Assembly (NCBI GenBank): GCA_020055645.1
Contig: CM034549.1
Location: 15,707,930 to 15,771,929 of the forward strand
DNA from: Tomocerus qinae
Lineage: Eukaryota; Arthropoda; Collembola; Entomobryomorpha; Tomoceridae
DNA length: 64,000 nt
Direction: 5' to 3'
The translations under genes were made by a program, and so were the position numbers. The notes beneath the pieces are model-generated. The model had not been told where the DNA came from and ran no database searches. It was given only the letters and a program-made list of their open reading frames with translations. Position 1 is the first letter of the stretch; each line of letters opens with the position of its first letter. Shown here piece after piece: positions 15,001 to 27,590 of this stretch.

Positions 15001-18000
15001 CTCATGCAGTGCGAAATCCAAAAAAAGCAGGCAGGATTTAAATACATGATACCACTACATACACCACGCAACAACCGTGCAACCAATATCAACCGAAAAA
15101 AGAAGGTTGGTTTGTCTGTCTGCCTGGTTTGCCTGTTCTGTTTGGCATGGAAGAAATGACAACATCGTTAAAGCCCATGAAATACAAAAATACAAGAATC
15201 GCTAGCATAACTTATGCAACCAAACTACATAAAGCAATGCCAAACTAACCAGAGAAAGGAGCGTCAAATAAAATACTAAAAAATAGCACGAGCACATTCA
15301 CACATCACGTCGAATCATTTATCCTATCTATTTCAGTCACTTGAATCCTTTCCATTCAACCATTATTACAAGCAAAAAGGCGTTGTCTATATATCGACAC
15401 ACTCCTTCACTCCACTATACGTATTGTAACATGCTGCATTGCAAAACATCTTTGTTCAAAAAACAAATAAATAGCTGACTGATTTTTGAGAGTAGATAAG
15501 CAATGACAAAAAGTCCATTCTCTCACTTTCGAAATCAAAAACCTGACATACGTAAGTAGCTGAGTGCCAAAGTGTAATAATATGTACATTCTGGTAGTTT
15601 TGCCTTAATTTACAATTTAAAATTTTCAAATCCGTTATTATCTCGTTATGTACCTGTCAATATCAGATAAAATTTTATTTGTGTAAATTAAATTTTTACG
15701 CGTGATTATAGCAGTACACTGCAGTAAAAAGAACTTTAAGGAAAATTTTCAGTATTTAATTTATGAGTTATGACTCAGGTGTTCTTTACAGAGAGTAAAG
15801 GCACTCTGTGTGCATGCATACCATTTAAACAATTTTTACAAAGTAGAAAAAGCGCTTCCGCTAAGTTAAGGATTCATTTTATAAGCACTATGAAGTTTTA
15901 TGAATGCGATGTTTGTTGAATGATTTCCTCGATGAGGATCTGAGACTGCTTTCATTTGCAGAAAAACTATCCATATGGCCATATATGGAGATTTTAATTC
16001 TTTCCGAGAGTACTGTAAATACTGTAGAATTGTGCTTCGCCACACAGAATATAATGTGGAGAAGAAAGAGGGCTGTGAACTGAAAGAAAGCCATATTGCA
16101 TATTCATTACAAGAATCTTTTTAGTAAAGCTTCATGTTTAGTTTTTTCCTAAGGTAATTAATTGAGCTTTGCATTCATGAAGCGGGCTTTGAATGGATGA
16201 AGTAGAGTTGGAAGAATCAGAAGTTTGAGTGTACACTCTATTGCACCATGCCATAAGTTGAGCACAATGAATCCAGAGTAGAATAGAAAAGAATGAGGAG
16301 TGAACTAAACTACAGTCTAACATTACAAAACAGAATTTAATGGATGGGCAAGGAGTACTTAACTCATAGTTCCCTTTCTGTCGAGGAATATAAAATTTGA
16401 GATTTGCTTTGCTCTTGCATTAGAATGATAAGGTGAAGAGTAGACACAAAGGAATACACAAGGAAGACTATTCATGAAAATACGCAAGTTCATGTTTCAA
16501 TTCAGCCATTCAATGTGGAATACTTAAAGTCGAGTGTTTGAAGTTTTCAAGATGAGACTCTTGACTTCTTCAATGAATATTAATATTAAACAAAGATGAA
16601 AAGGAAGCGAAAGAAGCTATCACAGCATAATATGATGAATAAGAGACCCTTTATGTACAAATTGCATTATACACATTTATGTTTTATAGTTGCTATTCTC
16701 CTTTACTCTCATTACAAACTGTGCAAGTTAACTAATCTTTTATTTCCTCAGTTAATGACTTATCTTTATTATGGTGCAAAAATGCATATTATAATACGAG
16801 AATTGCAGGCAGGACAACATCAAAATTGCTACTTTTATAGCCAAATGTATAGAGCAGATGTGCCATAACAATTTTAACTCGCCTAGTAAGTATACTAGCA
16901 TGAATGTTAAACCTCCCTACTACTAAAGGTAATCATTAAACCCAGAAGTGCAGGAATGGCAAGAACCAATTCTACACAAGATATAACAACTATAAACTAA
17001 ATGTAATGGTACGGTACTAGTACAGAGAGAATAAGTTGATCTTGCCTAGTTGTCCTTTACCTAAATGTAATTATTTTGTGTTTTAGGTTCATTGTCAGAT
17101 ATCCTGTTTTGTCTTATTTAGTACACACTGTACCACTAAACTAAGGCTAAACTGTATTGGTTGTATTGTTCGACTAACGAGATTTCTGCCATAATAAACT
17201 TCTGACAATAGTTCCGGAAGAAATTAAAACAAGAATTTAATCTGTTTCAGTGTTGAGTCTTAACACACTACTTACGAGTAACTAACTTTACCAACCTAAA
17301 CACTCGAATCAACTGCAAACTACTTTACATTACCCGAGGGAAGACTCTCTAACTTTTACAGATACAAAGTAAATGCATAAATACTACGGGCAAGGTAATA
17401 TTATTACTGTGTGTAGGAAATATTATTTGCGCCTCTCCTCTCCAGGCTTGATTTGGCCTGACTCGGCAAACCCTTAGCGCTGATTTGGATTGCACAAAAC
17501 AAAAGTTACTTTCATGTAGTGTGTATGTAAATTCGTGACATTTTACATCCTGTACGATTTAGAGATAGTAAACGAAAATAAAGTACGACACATGAATCAG
17601 ATAGCGAGATTTTGGCTTGGCGTTAGTTGTTTGGCAGGAATGGAACGTGCATTTATGTCTAGATTAAGTAGATGTGTCAAGTAAGTCAAGTCAAGTCAAG
17701 AATAAAGATACGTAGGTATTTATGTAAAGTGAAGTACTAACTAAACTAAGATAAAGTAAACTCGATTGAAATCTACAAAAACGAAACAAAACACCATTGA
17801 CATTTGCCCTCAAAGCAAAACGAATCACGTTTACATATTTACCTTCATTTTCCCTGCCTTGTACTACGAGACAACACAACGGGGTGATAATGACAATTGT
17901 AAAACGTAAATTAAAGTGACTAAGGTATATTGGGCCAAGGCATGGCTCAAGAAATACATGTTTAATAGCTTACATATTCCCCATTATGTTTAATTCATAT

Positions 18001-20743
18001 CATATCACAGCTAGCACAGAAAAAATGATAACTAACGAATAATTACGATTAGCTAGTAGTAGGTTCGTTTCGTGTGTAGGTATTTAAGTGTGAGGTAGTA
18101 AAGTAGGTAGGTACACAGAATGTACTATTAGGGTATTGTTTAACTATTACACACTAGTTTGCCTTCTAATGTGGAACTTTTACACAAAGGAGTCTTATAT
18201 GCAAGCCAGGAGACCTACAATTACGTTTCTACTTGCAATGCAAGCCAATGAAGAGCTATCTATGCTAAACCGCGATTTAAATCATAGTGAGACCTACACC
18301 TAGAAGCGAAGCTACCTATTAGCATAGGGCACAGCCTAGAAAGAAAAATTTAGACTGTCCTATCTGGTTCTTTCTTGTATCTTTGAAGTTGGTTCTCTGT
18401 GGTAAGCATGTAGATATAATGCCTACATATAAAAATTAATAATGTAAAGTGTACATGAATTGTGTACATTAATATATCTACATTTCATCACTATTTGAAA
18501 TATGAGGACAAGAAGGCTAAGCAAAAAACGTGTAATATTTATACTACACAGAGAATAGAATCTGTTCAAGTATATACAACTTGCATTGCAACTGTTCGAT
18601 TCACTTGGCAAGATATCCCTACTTTGGTTCAGCATTGGCATACAACCACATCAGTTAAGTCTAAATTACAAATTATTATGCAATATTAGATACTTCTCTT
18701 CTACTTTACTTAAGCTAATGGTAAGTAAGTCTACAACTCACTGCATCACTTATCATTACTATCCTTTTCTGTGTTACTTTGTTATGTATGTTCTGTACAA
18801 CAGGTTAGGTCACTCTTTATTGCCTCTTGTGCATTCAACAAAAGCCTAAAACCTTTACGGAGCTCAGGCTCAAGACCCAAAAACTAGATACAAGCCTTTT
18901 GTTTTAGTGGCAAGAAGAATAAGCACAGAATATTGTTTTTCATTCAGGCTTACTTGGGATCCTACCAAGCAAACTGTGTTATATGCAACCGTTTTATCAA
19001 GCCAGGTAGTACACCTCTACATTGTGATTGCATTTTACACCGTTTATTAATGTAGATGTGCTGTGTGTCAGTTCAGACTTAAGTCTGTGAAACGAAACGA
19101 AACCACACAATTTGCAGAATGTTTTTCCTCTTTTACATTAGGATTTTCTTCTCGTCTGCCATAACCCAGTACTTAATTCCAAAAGTATAATGCTTCGAGT
19201 ATACAATAAACCAATCATTCCAGTTTATTCAGATTCAGATCAATCAGAATCAGATGCTCGTAACGTAACGAACACCCTAATTTCCAACCTGCTTTGCTTT
19301 GTTATTGACGTATTCAGCCGTAGCCGTAAAAACTTAAGTATTATAATATTATGCATAATATGTATGTATGCCACTTTCATTACAATAACAATCCTGAATT
19401 CTAAATGTAGAATTCATTTTCACAACAAACAGAACAGAACTCCTTATCGGTCGATTGCTCTCATTTGTCCTGTAATAATCCTAGCCACATTTCGAGAGCA
19501 ATGAAACATGCACAATAAACGCAACCAATAATCCTAATACGCAAAATCATTCGACGGGAAATATAATATTAGTTTACATATGACAACGAGCTTTTTTAAT
19601 CCTGATAAGCACTTGACACATGTGGTGGCGGTCTTTTATGACGTTTTGTCTCACTTTGCATGACAGTCATTCCCAATCATATCACCAAATATCCACCTTT
19701 ATCTTCCAATTATATGACATTTTTACTAACGTAAACATTAATCTTATTTCCGCGTAAGGAACATTATTCTTCAACTCTACGCATGAATCGATGGTACCAA
19801 TTTCTAATGAAATAATGAAAATAAAACCAGTTACACTTTATATAATGAAATCAATTACGGACTATTTTCCCAAAATTCTTATCTATCCTTATCTACTCTA
19901 AATTTAGATTATTCATTAAAACAAGTCCATGGTACATTATAATCGGCATCAATAAATCAATAATACTACTGCTATTTACAGAGTTAGCCGAAATATTAAT
20001 TATTATTCGTTTTTTGAAAAAGCAAGCATTAAAAACGATTCCCAGAATTATTTTTTCCGCCTTTGTTATCGCGTACATACATGATAGGCATATGCATAAC
20101 TACATAGACTACATTTATTTCGACGATTGACGAGTAAATCATATTATTGAATAATCGGTAATCCTTTCCCACACAAAAATGACATAGAGGGCTTACGGAC
20201 AAATATTTCAGACTCCCTTTGTTGCGACTGAATTTTATAAAGATATAATCAAATCAACAGTAGCAGAAACATGCAATAGAACTGTATGCAAGTATTTAAA
20301 TTTTCTATTGTGCTTTTGCAAAGTGCAGAGAGACAGTCGACAGTCCTTGATTAGAATAATGGAGATAGGTAGACCAAAATTATCTGTATCATCACATTAG
20401 TGCTTGTGCTATGCATTACATTACAATGGGTGGTTCTCTCATATATACACCCATGTTTAATTCCAGCCTGCATTGCACATTGAGGAGTTAATGCAATGTG
20501 ATACTAATTTAGTTTAACTGAACCACGGTAGATATAAAGAACATTTAAAGTAGATTTGAGTGACAACATGATCACTATAGAAGACAAATTGGTAATTATC
20601 TTCATGCCAAATTGGGTTCTACCGAACCAAATGCCAACTGATAGTCAGCCAAACTCTTCGTTTGTTCCTCAATCAAGTTAAACAAAAAGAACACCGTACC
20701 TACATACTTATACTTACCAGTACTGTATTTAGAAATCGATTTC
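1..20743. other. Gene-poor AT-rich stretch, no supported gene
   Basis: No open frame in this 20.7 kb has a recognisable domain, and most frames are under 100 codons, as expected of AT-rich non-coding DNA. No tRNA, rRNA or transposon protein was recognised. A short (tcaag)-type run lies near 17,674-17,700. Three exon-like ORFs deserve a note: 3,227-3,430, 3,606-3,735 and 14,476-14,628; the last two end exactly at GTAAGT donors. None could be joined to neighbouring exons. The stretch may be intergenic or a long intron of a gene lying outside the window; the sequence does not decide. Confidence 0.6.
17674..17701. repeat. Short (tcaag)n simple repeat
   Basis: Imperfect pentanucleotide run made of tcaag/gtcaa units, about five copies. 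Similar short runs of gtcaagtca or its complement recur elsewhere in the left 30 kb, for example near 5,776, 7,059, 11,738 and 27,397. Confidence 0.6.
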
Positions 20744-20969
20744 GGTGGGGGCTATGATATCATAGGACAATATCTATTAGGCATAATCGCGCGAAGCGCG
20801 AAAATTTTTGGCTTATTTTGTCTAAAATGAGTCAAAAATAGCCTAAAAATCACATAAAATCGCGCGAAGCGCGAAATTTTTTGGTATTTTGAAAAAAATT
20901 TTCCTTTTTTCTTGGATTTCGGGGGGGGGGGGCTTTAGCCCCCAAAGCCCACCCCCTCAATACAGCCTT
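20744..20969. repeat. GC-rich interspersed repeat with duplicated cgcgcgaagcgcg motif
   Basis: A compositionally foreign island in AT-rich DNA. The motif tcgcgcgaagcgcgaaa occurs twice, starting at 20,787 and 20,860 (73 bp apart), each followed by a T-rich run. A 12-G run at 20,921-20,932 leads into a gggggct/agccccc hairpin and then a C-rich tail. The left edge (near ggtgggggct) and the right edge (read in reverse complement, gggggtgggct) resemble each other, and both are preceded by ctgtatt, which suggests degenerate terminal inverted repeats. A 14-bp perfect palindrome lies at 20,752-20,765. No coding capacity. It is probably a non-autonomous DNA element or other dispersed repeat of unknown family; the borders are approximate. 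Confidence 0.55.
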
Positions 20970-23900
20970 GATACTTACTATGGGCCACGTTACTACTAAC
21001 TAAGTACAAGTTGAGCAAGAGATGCATGTTTTAACGCATTAACTAATTCCAGTTTTTAAAACCCATCCAAATGTTTAGGTATGTATATTAGTCACCTATC
21101 TGCTCACTGAAAGTAAGGCAATGAATGAATACTAGTTAGCGAAACGAAACCGAGTGCAAATTTTTTGCTAGGGTATATTGTCTGTCCAAACCAAACCATA
21201 CATGAATCGCTGGCCTTGACAGCTAGTCGGAGTCAGGCAAGCCCTGTGATTAAAATGAAAATAATGGGATACCCATTGGATACCTTACAATAGGAATTTA
21301 TACATGGACAACTGAATGTTCAACGGTTGGATTATTTACTGAACTTAATATTTGCTATGCCAGGTAGAACTAGAAGAGAGCCGTTGATAGTCATGTTTCA
21401 ATAATGCTTGAAGCTGAAACCTAAAAACCTAGTGATAAAACCTTAATGTGATAATGGTATTCACGTATTTGTATGGAACATTATTTGCAAAAGGAACATA
21501 ACATAAGAACTGCTTATGTAAACGTTTTCTTTCGATTATGTTATTATTAATACATAGTGAAAGCAAAGCTAGGAGTCCCAATTTGCATTCTTGGTGAATT
21601 ATGCAGAAGTATAACTTATGGGATGTAAAAGGATAATATTGTTTTTCTTACCCAAGAACGACGAGTTCGCCATATTTAATAGGTTGACTGGCTGTTGACG
21701 ACACTACTCCAGGACTTGTGACATCTTTATGGACCTGGTGATTTCCTTCATTATCTTTGGGGTCAAACTGTCCCATTTTGCCTGCTTTCTATTCTCAAAG
21801 CCTTTGAGTCAAAGTTTGTTTAGGATATCCCGCTGATACTGATAAATAGATGATAGAAAACGAACTGCTCTAAATTTGAGACAAGATATCCAAAACCCGC
21901 TGACACATATAGGATCACTATTTGGAAAATCTACAATTCAGTACAGTACGTAAATAAGTTTTCTTGGGACGCACGATTGACGATAAGGTTTTGTAGACTA
22001 TAAATAAACTTCAGAGTATAGAGTAGAACACGGTAAAACTTCCTTCCTGCACTTAAGTAAAATACAGCACGGCACAAATCTGCAAAGAGCTCGACAGAAG
22101 GGCGGGTAAGCACTGCTGATATCTTTGCAGATATTTCCTTTTAAGGAAGTTTGCTCTCTAAAAGACGACACAAAATATATCTTCACTCCACTAACTCTAA
22201 TCGTTCAACTTGCCAACTCAATGAACCAAGAGCTCCGATAAGTTGCTTTTCTTCTTCACTGATCCAAAGATGAAAATTGCCAAGGAGCCAACCTCGAGTC
22301 ACTGAAGAAAACTGAATATGTTGAATAATGCGCCTCTCTTTTCTCCACGTCAAACTGCAACAGAAAAACATCAAAGTCCTTTAGACACATCTTTCATTCT
22401 AAAAATAAATAATTATCAACATCAGTCCTTCACGGATCATTCGCAGAGCCTATCGTTCACGGTAGGCTACCTAAAGCTTGCAAAAAAATTGTATAAATAT
22501 AAAAAGCATCATAAAAAGAATTCATACTCCCTGCTGTCTCAAATAATTTGGGCTATGCAAATAAGTATTATCAAGTAAGTATTAGCAAATACTGTGCTGC
22601 TGAGGTAAATAATAAAGTAGGCAGGTAATTCTTCATGTACCTCCCACGGATCGTTAGGTTCTCCTTACGTTATGCAAATAGGAAATAAAACTCTCATGAA
22701 ACAGAAAAACACGTTAACTAAAAATTCAATTAAGTTTGATGATGGTTTAGTAAGTATGTATCAAGATTTTCTGACTTTACTGCATTCCCTACATGTACAC
22801 TTACGTGTTCGCCAAGAAAATTCACGACACAGTATAAACACTATGTAAATGTCAATAAAATAATAATATATTATAGTTGTATGGTGTAACACATATTTGC
22901 AACGGACGAACGGACGTCAAAAAGTCCAAGAAAAGTAGTTTCACAGCAGTCAAAGTCATCAGGCTCGACTGTACACTTTGTAGTAGATTTATATTGGAGT
23001 ATTACCAACAACACAAAACCAACTCAGGATAATAGCATTGATCTATTCGTTTACGTGGCTTGACTCAGACTGTTTCTGTTCTACTGTCTATCTACTACTT
23101 ACTCAGGTTATGTTAGTTCATAAAATTAAACGATCAAAGTGCAACTACTCTTAAGATGCACTTTACTCTATAGACTCAGTCAAGTACACAGAACCCCGAC
23201 AATACTAACTACAATGGTGTATAGATATTGATGTGAATGTGTGTGAATGATACAGCTGAGCTACTTCTAGCCAGCATAAAAAGCATAGCAATTTACACAG
23301 TATGTATTATTACATTACCAGTAAAGTGACTCACTCAATTTGAGTTCAGTCAGCTACAACTGACTTCAATTCCCAGCCAAGGTATCACTATCGCATTCAA
23401 CTTAATAATTTAGCTTTCAAAGAAGTCATACGACCTAGCTCTTGGCTTCAGCTCCCTTTGAATCATTCTCTCAATATACATAGGATATCTGTGAACACTA
23501 AATAACTAATAAGACTTAACTAACTTAAAACCAGATACTATTCCTTATTCTCTTTGTATTCCAACTATCTTATGTATGTTATCTTATTCCGAAATTGCAG
23601 AAGAAGACTACAACATTTAGAGATGTTTAGGTACCTATCCACTATCGTATAACTTTATCGTTGTTAGCATCAGGGTAAACGATTTACACTTACACACACA
23701 CAGAAAATGTCTCAAGCGTATGATACATCAAATACAATAAATAGTATTATTAAACGAGCAGAAGTGTATGTTACGTTATGTTTATTAGGTATACTCCATG
23801 AATATGAACCATAACTTCAGTCAAGCCAACCAAGGGTGCGGAAAACACAACGGATTGCATTTTTACATCTTTTCCGCTGCACTCTTTCATTTAACTTGTT

Positions 23901-26900
23901 TTTATATTATTTGCTTTGACTACTGAATGTTTATCAACTTATTTCGACAATAATAATACACAAATGCCGCTTATCTTGATACAGGTTATTGCCAACTAGG
24001 CTTGCTTATCGTTCCACACATCCATATATCCTATTGTTATTAAAACTACCTATATAAACATGTAGGGGAAAATATACTCTCCTATATGGCTTACTTACTA
24101 TGTGTCATGTCAAAAAACTTTATCATTTCAAACCAAACGAACATGGGTACGTTTGATATCAAATCGTTATTAAACCCACACTGACCATTCATTACAGAAC
24201 ATGACATCATGCAAAGAGGTTTAACTAGCTATAAATTTTAAAATTACGATTTTATAGTTAGTATTTTATAGATTCTACTAAAGCAGACTAACAAGATGAC
24301 AGGAACAAAGTTGAAGCTCATTTTGACACTGACATTTTATATAATAGAACGCATTTTCCTTAAGAATTCCAACTTCTAAACTGAATAAGGTCAATGTAGA
24401 CGTGGAATGTAATTGTGAAGATCTATAATTAAGTGGCTTCTTTGTAGCTACCACTTTTGCCTCATTTCTCTAAAGGAATCACTTTTATTCATTCACTTCA
24501 TAAATAACTGAGGAAATAGCGCATTGCAGAAAATTCCAGGCTATAGGTGTAATTTAGCAAAGAATGCCTATTATTTGTCGTTCTCGTAGTGTTAAGATGA
24601 GTTAGATAAAATGCACAGGGTAAGATTACTAATCACCGGCATTTCTTCCTGTACACGATGAATAATATAATTTTTAATTTCAAAAGCTTCCATTAACTTC
24701 ACTCTTGCATGAAGCAAGTTTCATTTGAGCCTCCTTCTGTAATTTAAACCTACATAAGATCTTTTCTAGCGGTAAGTATAGTGAAATATGTTACTAGTTA
24801 AGGTTATGCAAATTCAAGATAATCGCTACACTGCGTCTTCCCAAACAAAAATGGATTCTAACGGAAACAGTTATGAAGTTTAAGCGGATGTCAGGTGTGG
24901 TGAGCTTTCTGCTGCCTAACTTCGTCTAGCATGACCTGGCTAGGCTCTGTTAACGCATTTTTCAAAATAAACCCATGTGTGAGCTAAAGCATTAAGAACG
25001 AGAGATACACTTTAGGACTTTGGGCATTACATATCATGCAGCATGAATTTTCTATTGCAGATGAGCATCTGCATTATTTTGCAGATACGTGTATAGACTA
25101 ATATGCATCAAAATATTGTACGATATTTATCTGTAATTGCGATGCATATTAGCAAAACGCCCCTCTGTCCCTCATGCTATATTCAATTCAAATCTATCAT
25201 TTCATTCTAATGTACTCTTCGTGCAAAATAATTTCAATAATTTCCGTCTGACAGTTGGCTAAAGCTGTTTGCATGAATTACAGTATTGTACTGTCCTGTC
25301 CTATCTACAATTTACCTGATGAAATTAAATATACTATGATAATAATATACTATATACATGAGACATGATTGTGCACATTGCCTGGATCAACCACATTGTA
25401 CATCTCCACACTCTGGTTCATCCGTGCATCCGTGACCCCAGGGGAATAAAATAATTATTGCAATATTACTTCACACAGAGGGAAATGCTGTCTTTTAAAC
25501 TACTAAAACGTAACGCACAAAGTTTTTTACTCATTTCTTCGGAATTACCAATGAAAATGACTCAAGACAGTTTGCGTGGTTCGTCGAGCATTAATTAAGA
25601 CCCAGGGCAATCGATTTCTGTACAAATGCCAAGGCAAATTGAATTAATGATGGATTTTAACAATTTATCATCTACCATAGTGCACAGATATTAACACGAT
25701 GTTATTCAGCTCTTTGTACTCTTTTAGTTCTTGCACTAAAAGTTATTTAACGCAATAATCTAGGAAAAGACAGGTAGTATTATACCTGTGCACACAATTG
25801 ACAATCCATTTTAACGTACTACTAACTACTGCTGGTACTACGTAGAACTTTTAGATTTAAATTTCAGGGGCAGCCATAATTACACTTTAAGTTTAATCAC
25901 AATGGAATTTGGAATGACGAACGGCTGGCTAAACGCTCGAAGCATTTTCATCTATTGTATAATTACAAGTTCAGATTCAGACAATTTACAAAACAGTTAT
26001 AAAATTCGATATTGTCTGCAAAAGAGCTCTAGACAACAATGCTAGGTAATTAGATATTTCAGTTTGTAATTGGTTTTACCATTGCATTTTTTATTTCACT
26101 ACCTTATGCATTAAAACTCTAGCATAACTATCACATAATGGGTAAACAATACATTTGACAATACTTTGTATTCAGAAAATCTAACAATAATAGGAAATCA
26201 TGTACAGTTGGTTTTTTTGTGCAATTTAGGAAAGTGAAACGAAGTAAATTTATGCTGTCAGAAAATGTTATGCTATTTTAAACAGAAGGTTCGTGTTCTT
26301 TAATGCTTTCCTTTGTATTGTGGAGTCTAAAGAAACGTTTTAGCTATAACTGTGAACAAATACTATGTACATACAAATGTATGTCAATCTACAGATGCAT
26401 ATTTTTTAATACAGGAAGCCAACTGCTAAGCACCGCGCCTAATTCACTCAAGTTTTTAATAAACTAATGTAACTTGGAACAGTAGTACATTGCTACGCTT
26501 AATTAACTAATTTTAAATCTCATTAAAATAGCCGTACTTTACATAGTACCATTTACATTCAAATAAATAACTCCACGGAATAAAGCAATCTACTTCTACT
26601 GTATAACTCCGTAAGATTTTATTATGTCATTTATATTTGTACTGATGAAGTTTAATAAAATAATTCCTGTTTCGCTTTAACTCATTACACTGAAATTAAT
26701 TAAAAATCTATCGATCTAGAATCGCTTAAACAACTTTTACTTGCAGTAGAAAGCTATTTAGATTTAAATTGTCTTATGAATAGCAGGTGTAAAATTTCCA
26801 GCGTTGCATGCAATATTTATAAAAAAACTCGGGAATTTAAATTGTAACATATGTGCTAAAGCAGCTTAATAATAATCTTCCTAATTACTGAATAATTAAA

Positions 26901-27350
26901 CAAAACTATGGTATGCAGGAAGTGAAACAAACCGTCGAAGTAAATAGTACAACTTAGGAATACAAAATAGAAACTTACGCTTTTAGTTAATTTTGTCTTT
27001 GTGATCCTGTAATTTTAAACCACAATTTTGACAATGTTTTTATAGCACTGTTTACAACAATTTTCGTCACTTAAGTTTGTTAATAAACTCTTTTCTGTCC
27101 TAATGCATCCCCTTCCTGTTGTATATTATTTAAGTCATTTACACAGTTAATCTAGCACATAGAACACAAAGCACTCTGGAGGAGTGCTTAGTAGAATTGT
27201 TTAGTCACCAGAATTAGTAATACTTAGAATCTAGATGAGTACCGAAGGAATATTTATCAGTAACTAACCGTGTTGGTGTAGTTTAAGTTTGAAGAGCTCC
27301 TTTCCAAGTCACAGCCAAATGTTCAATGTTTCTGTTCTGTTTGGTATTCT
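20970..27350. other. Gene-poor AT-rich stretch, nothing recognised
   Basis: No open frame with a known domain and no convincing chain of exons. The longest frames are 60-86 codons, have biased AT-driven composition, and overlap frames of equal length on the other strand. No repeat family or RNA gene was recognised. Confidence 0.6.
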
Positions 27351-27590
27351 TTGAGAGCGGATTGTGAACTTGTCTTTTGCTTCTTTCTGAGTCGGTCAAG
27401 TCAAGTCACATCACAACGAACGAACGAACGACGACGACCACCACACAAACACAAAAGCAACACAACCACCACCACAATAACAGACGTCCGTCCTTTCCTC
27501 CTGCTGATTATGCGCCTAAGTTCCTCTGTTTTCGTTGCATTTCTCTACGATGGCTTAGCTGTGCTGGGGATCTCTATATAAACTCTGTAG
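27351..27590. promoter_or_regulatory. Simple-repeat patch with TATA-like box, possible promoter or 5'UTR
   Basis: Within otherwise AT-rich DNA this patch has gtcaagtcaagtcac, a run of four aacg units passing into acg units (about 27,414-27,437), and then CAC/CCA-rich sequence to about 27,479. A tctatataaa TATA-like element lies at about 27,573-27,582 on the plus strand; its complement is also AT-rich, so either direction is possible. No coding sequence could be attached to it. The call rests on composition only and is weak. Confidence 0.25.

Noticed and set aside
19190-19504. A 104-codon frame with a hydrophobic middle that could pass for a membrane protein
   Set aside because: Ile/Thr/Asn-rich content expected from AT-rich DNA, no homology recognised, no promoter or splice context.
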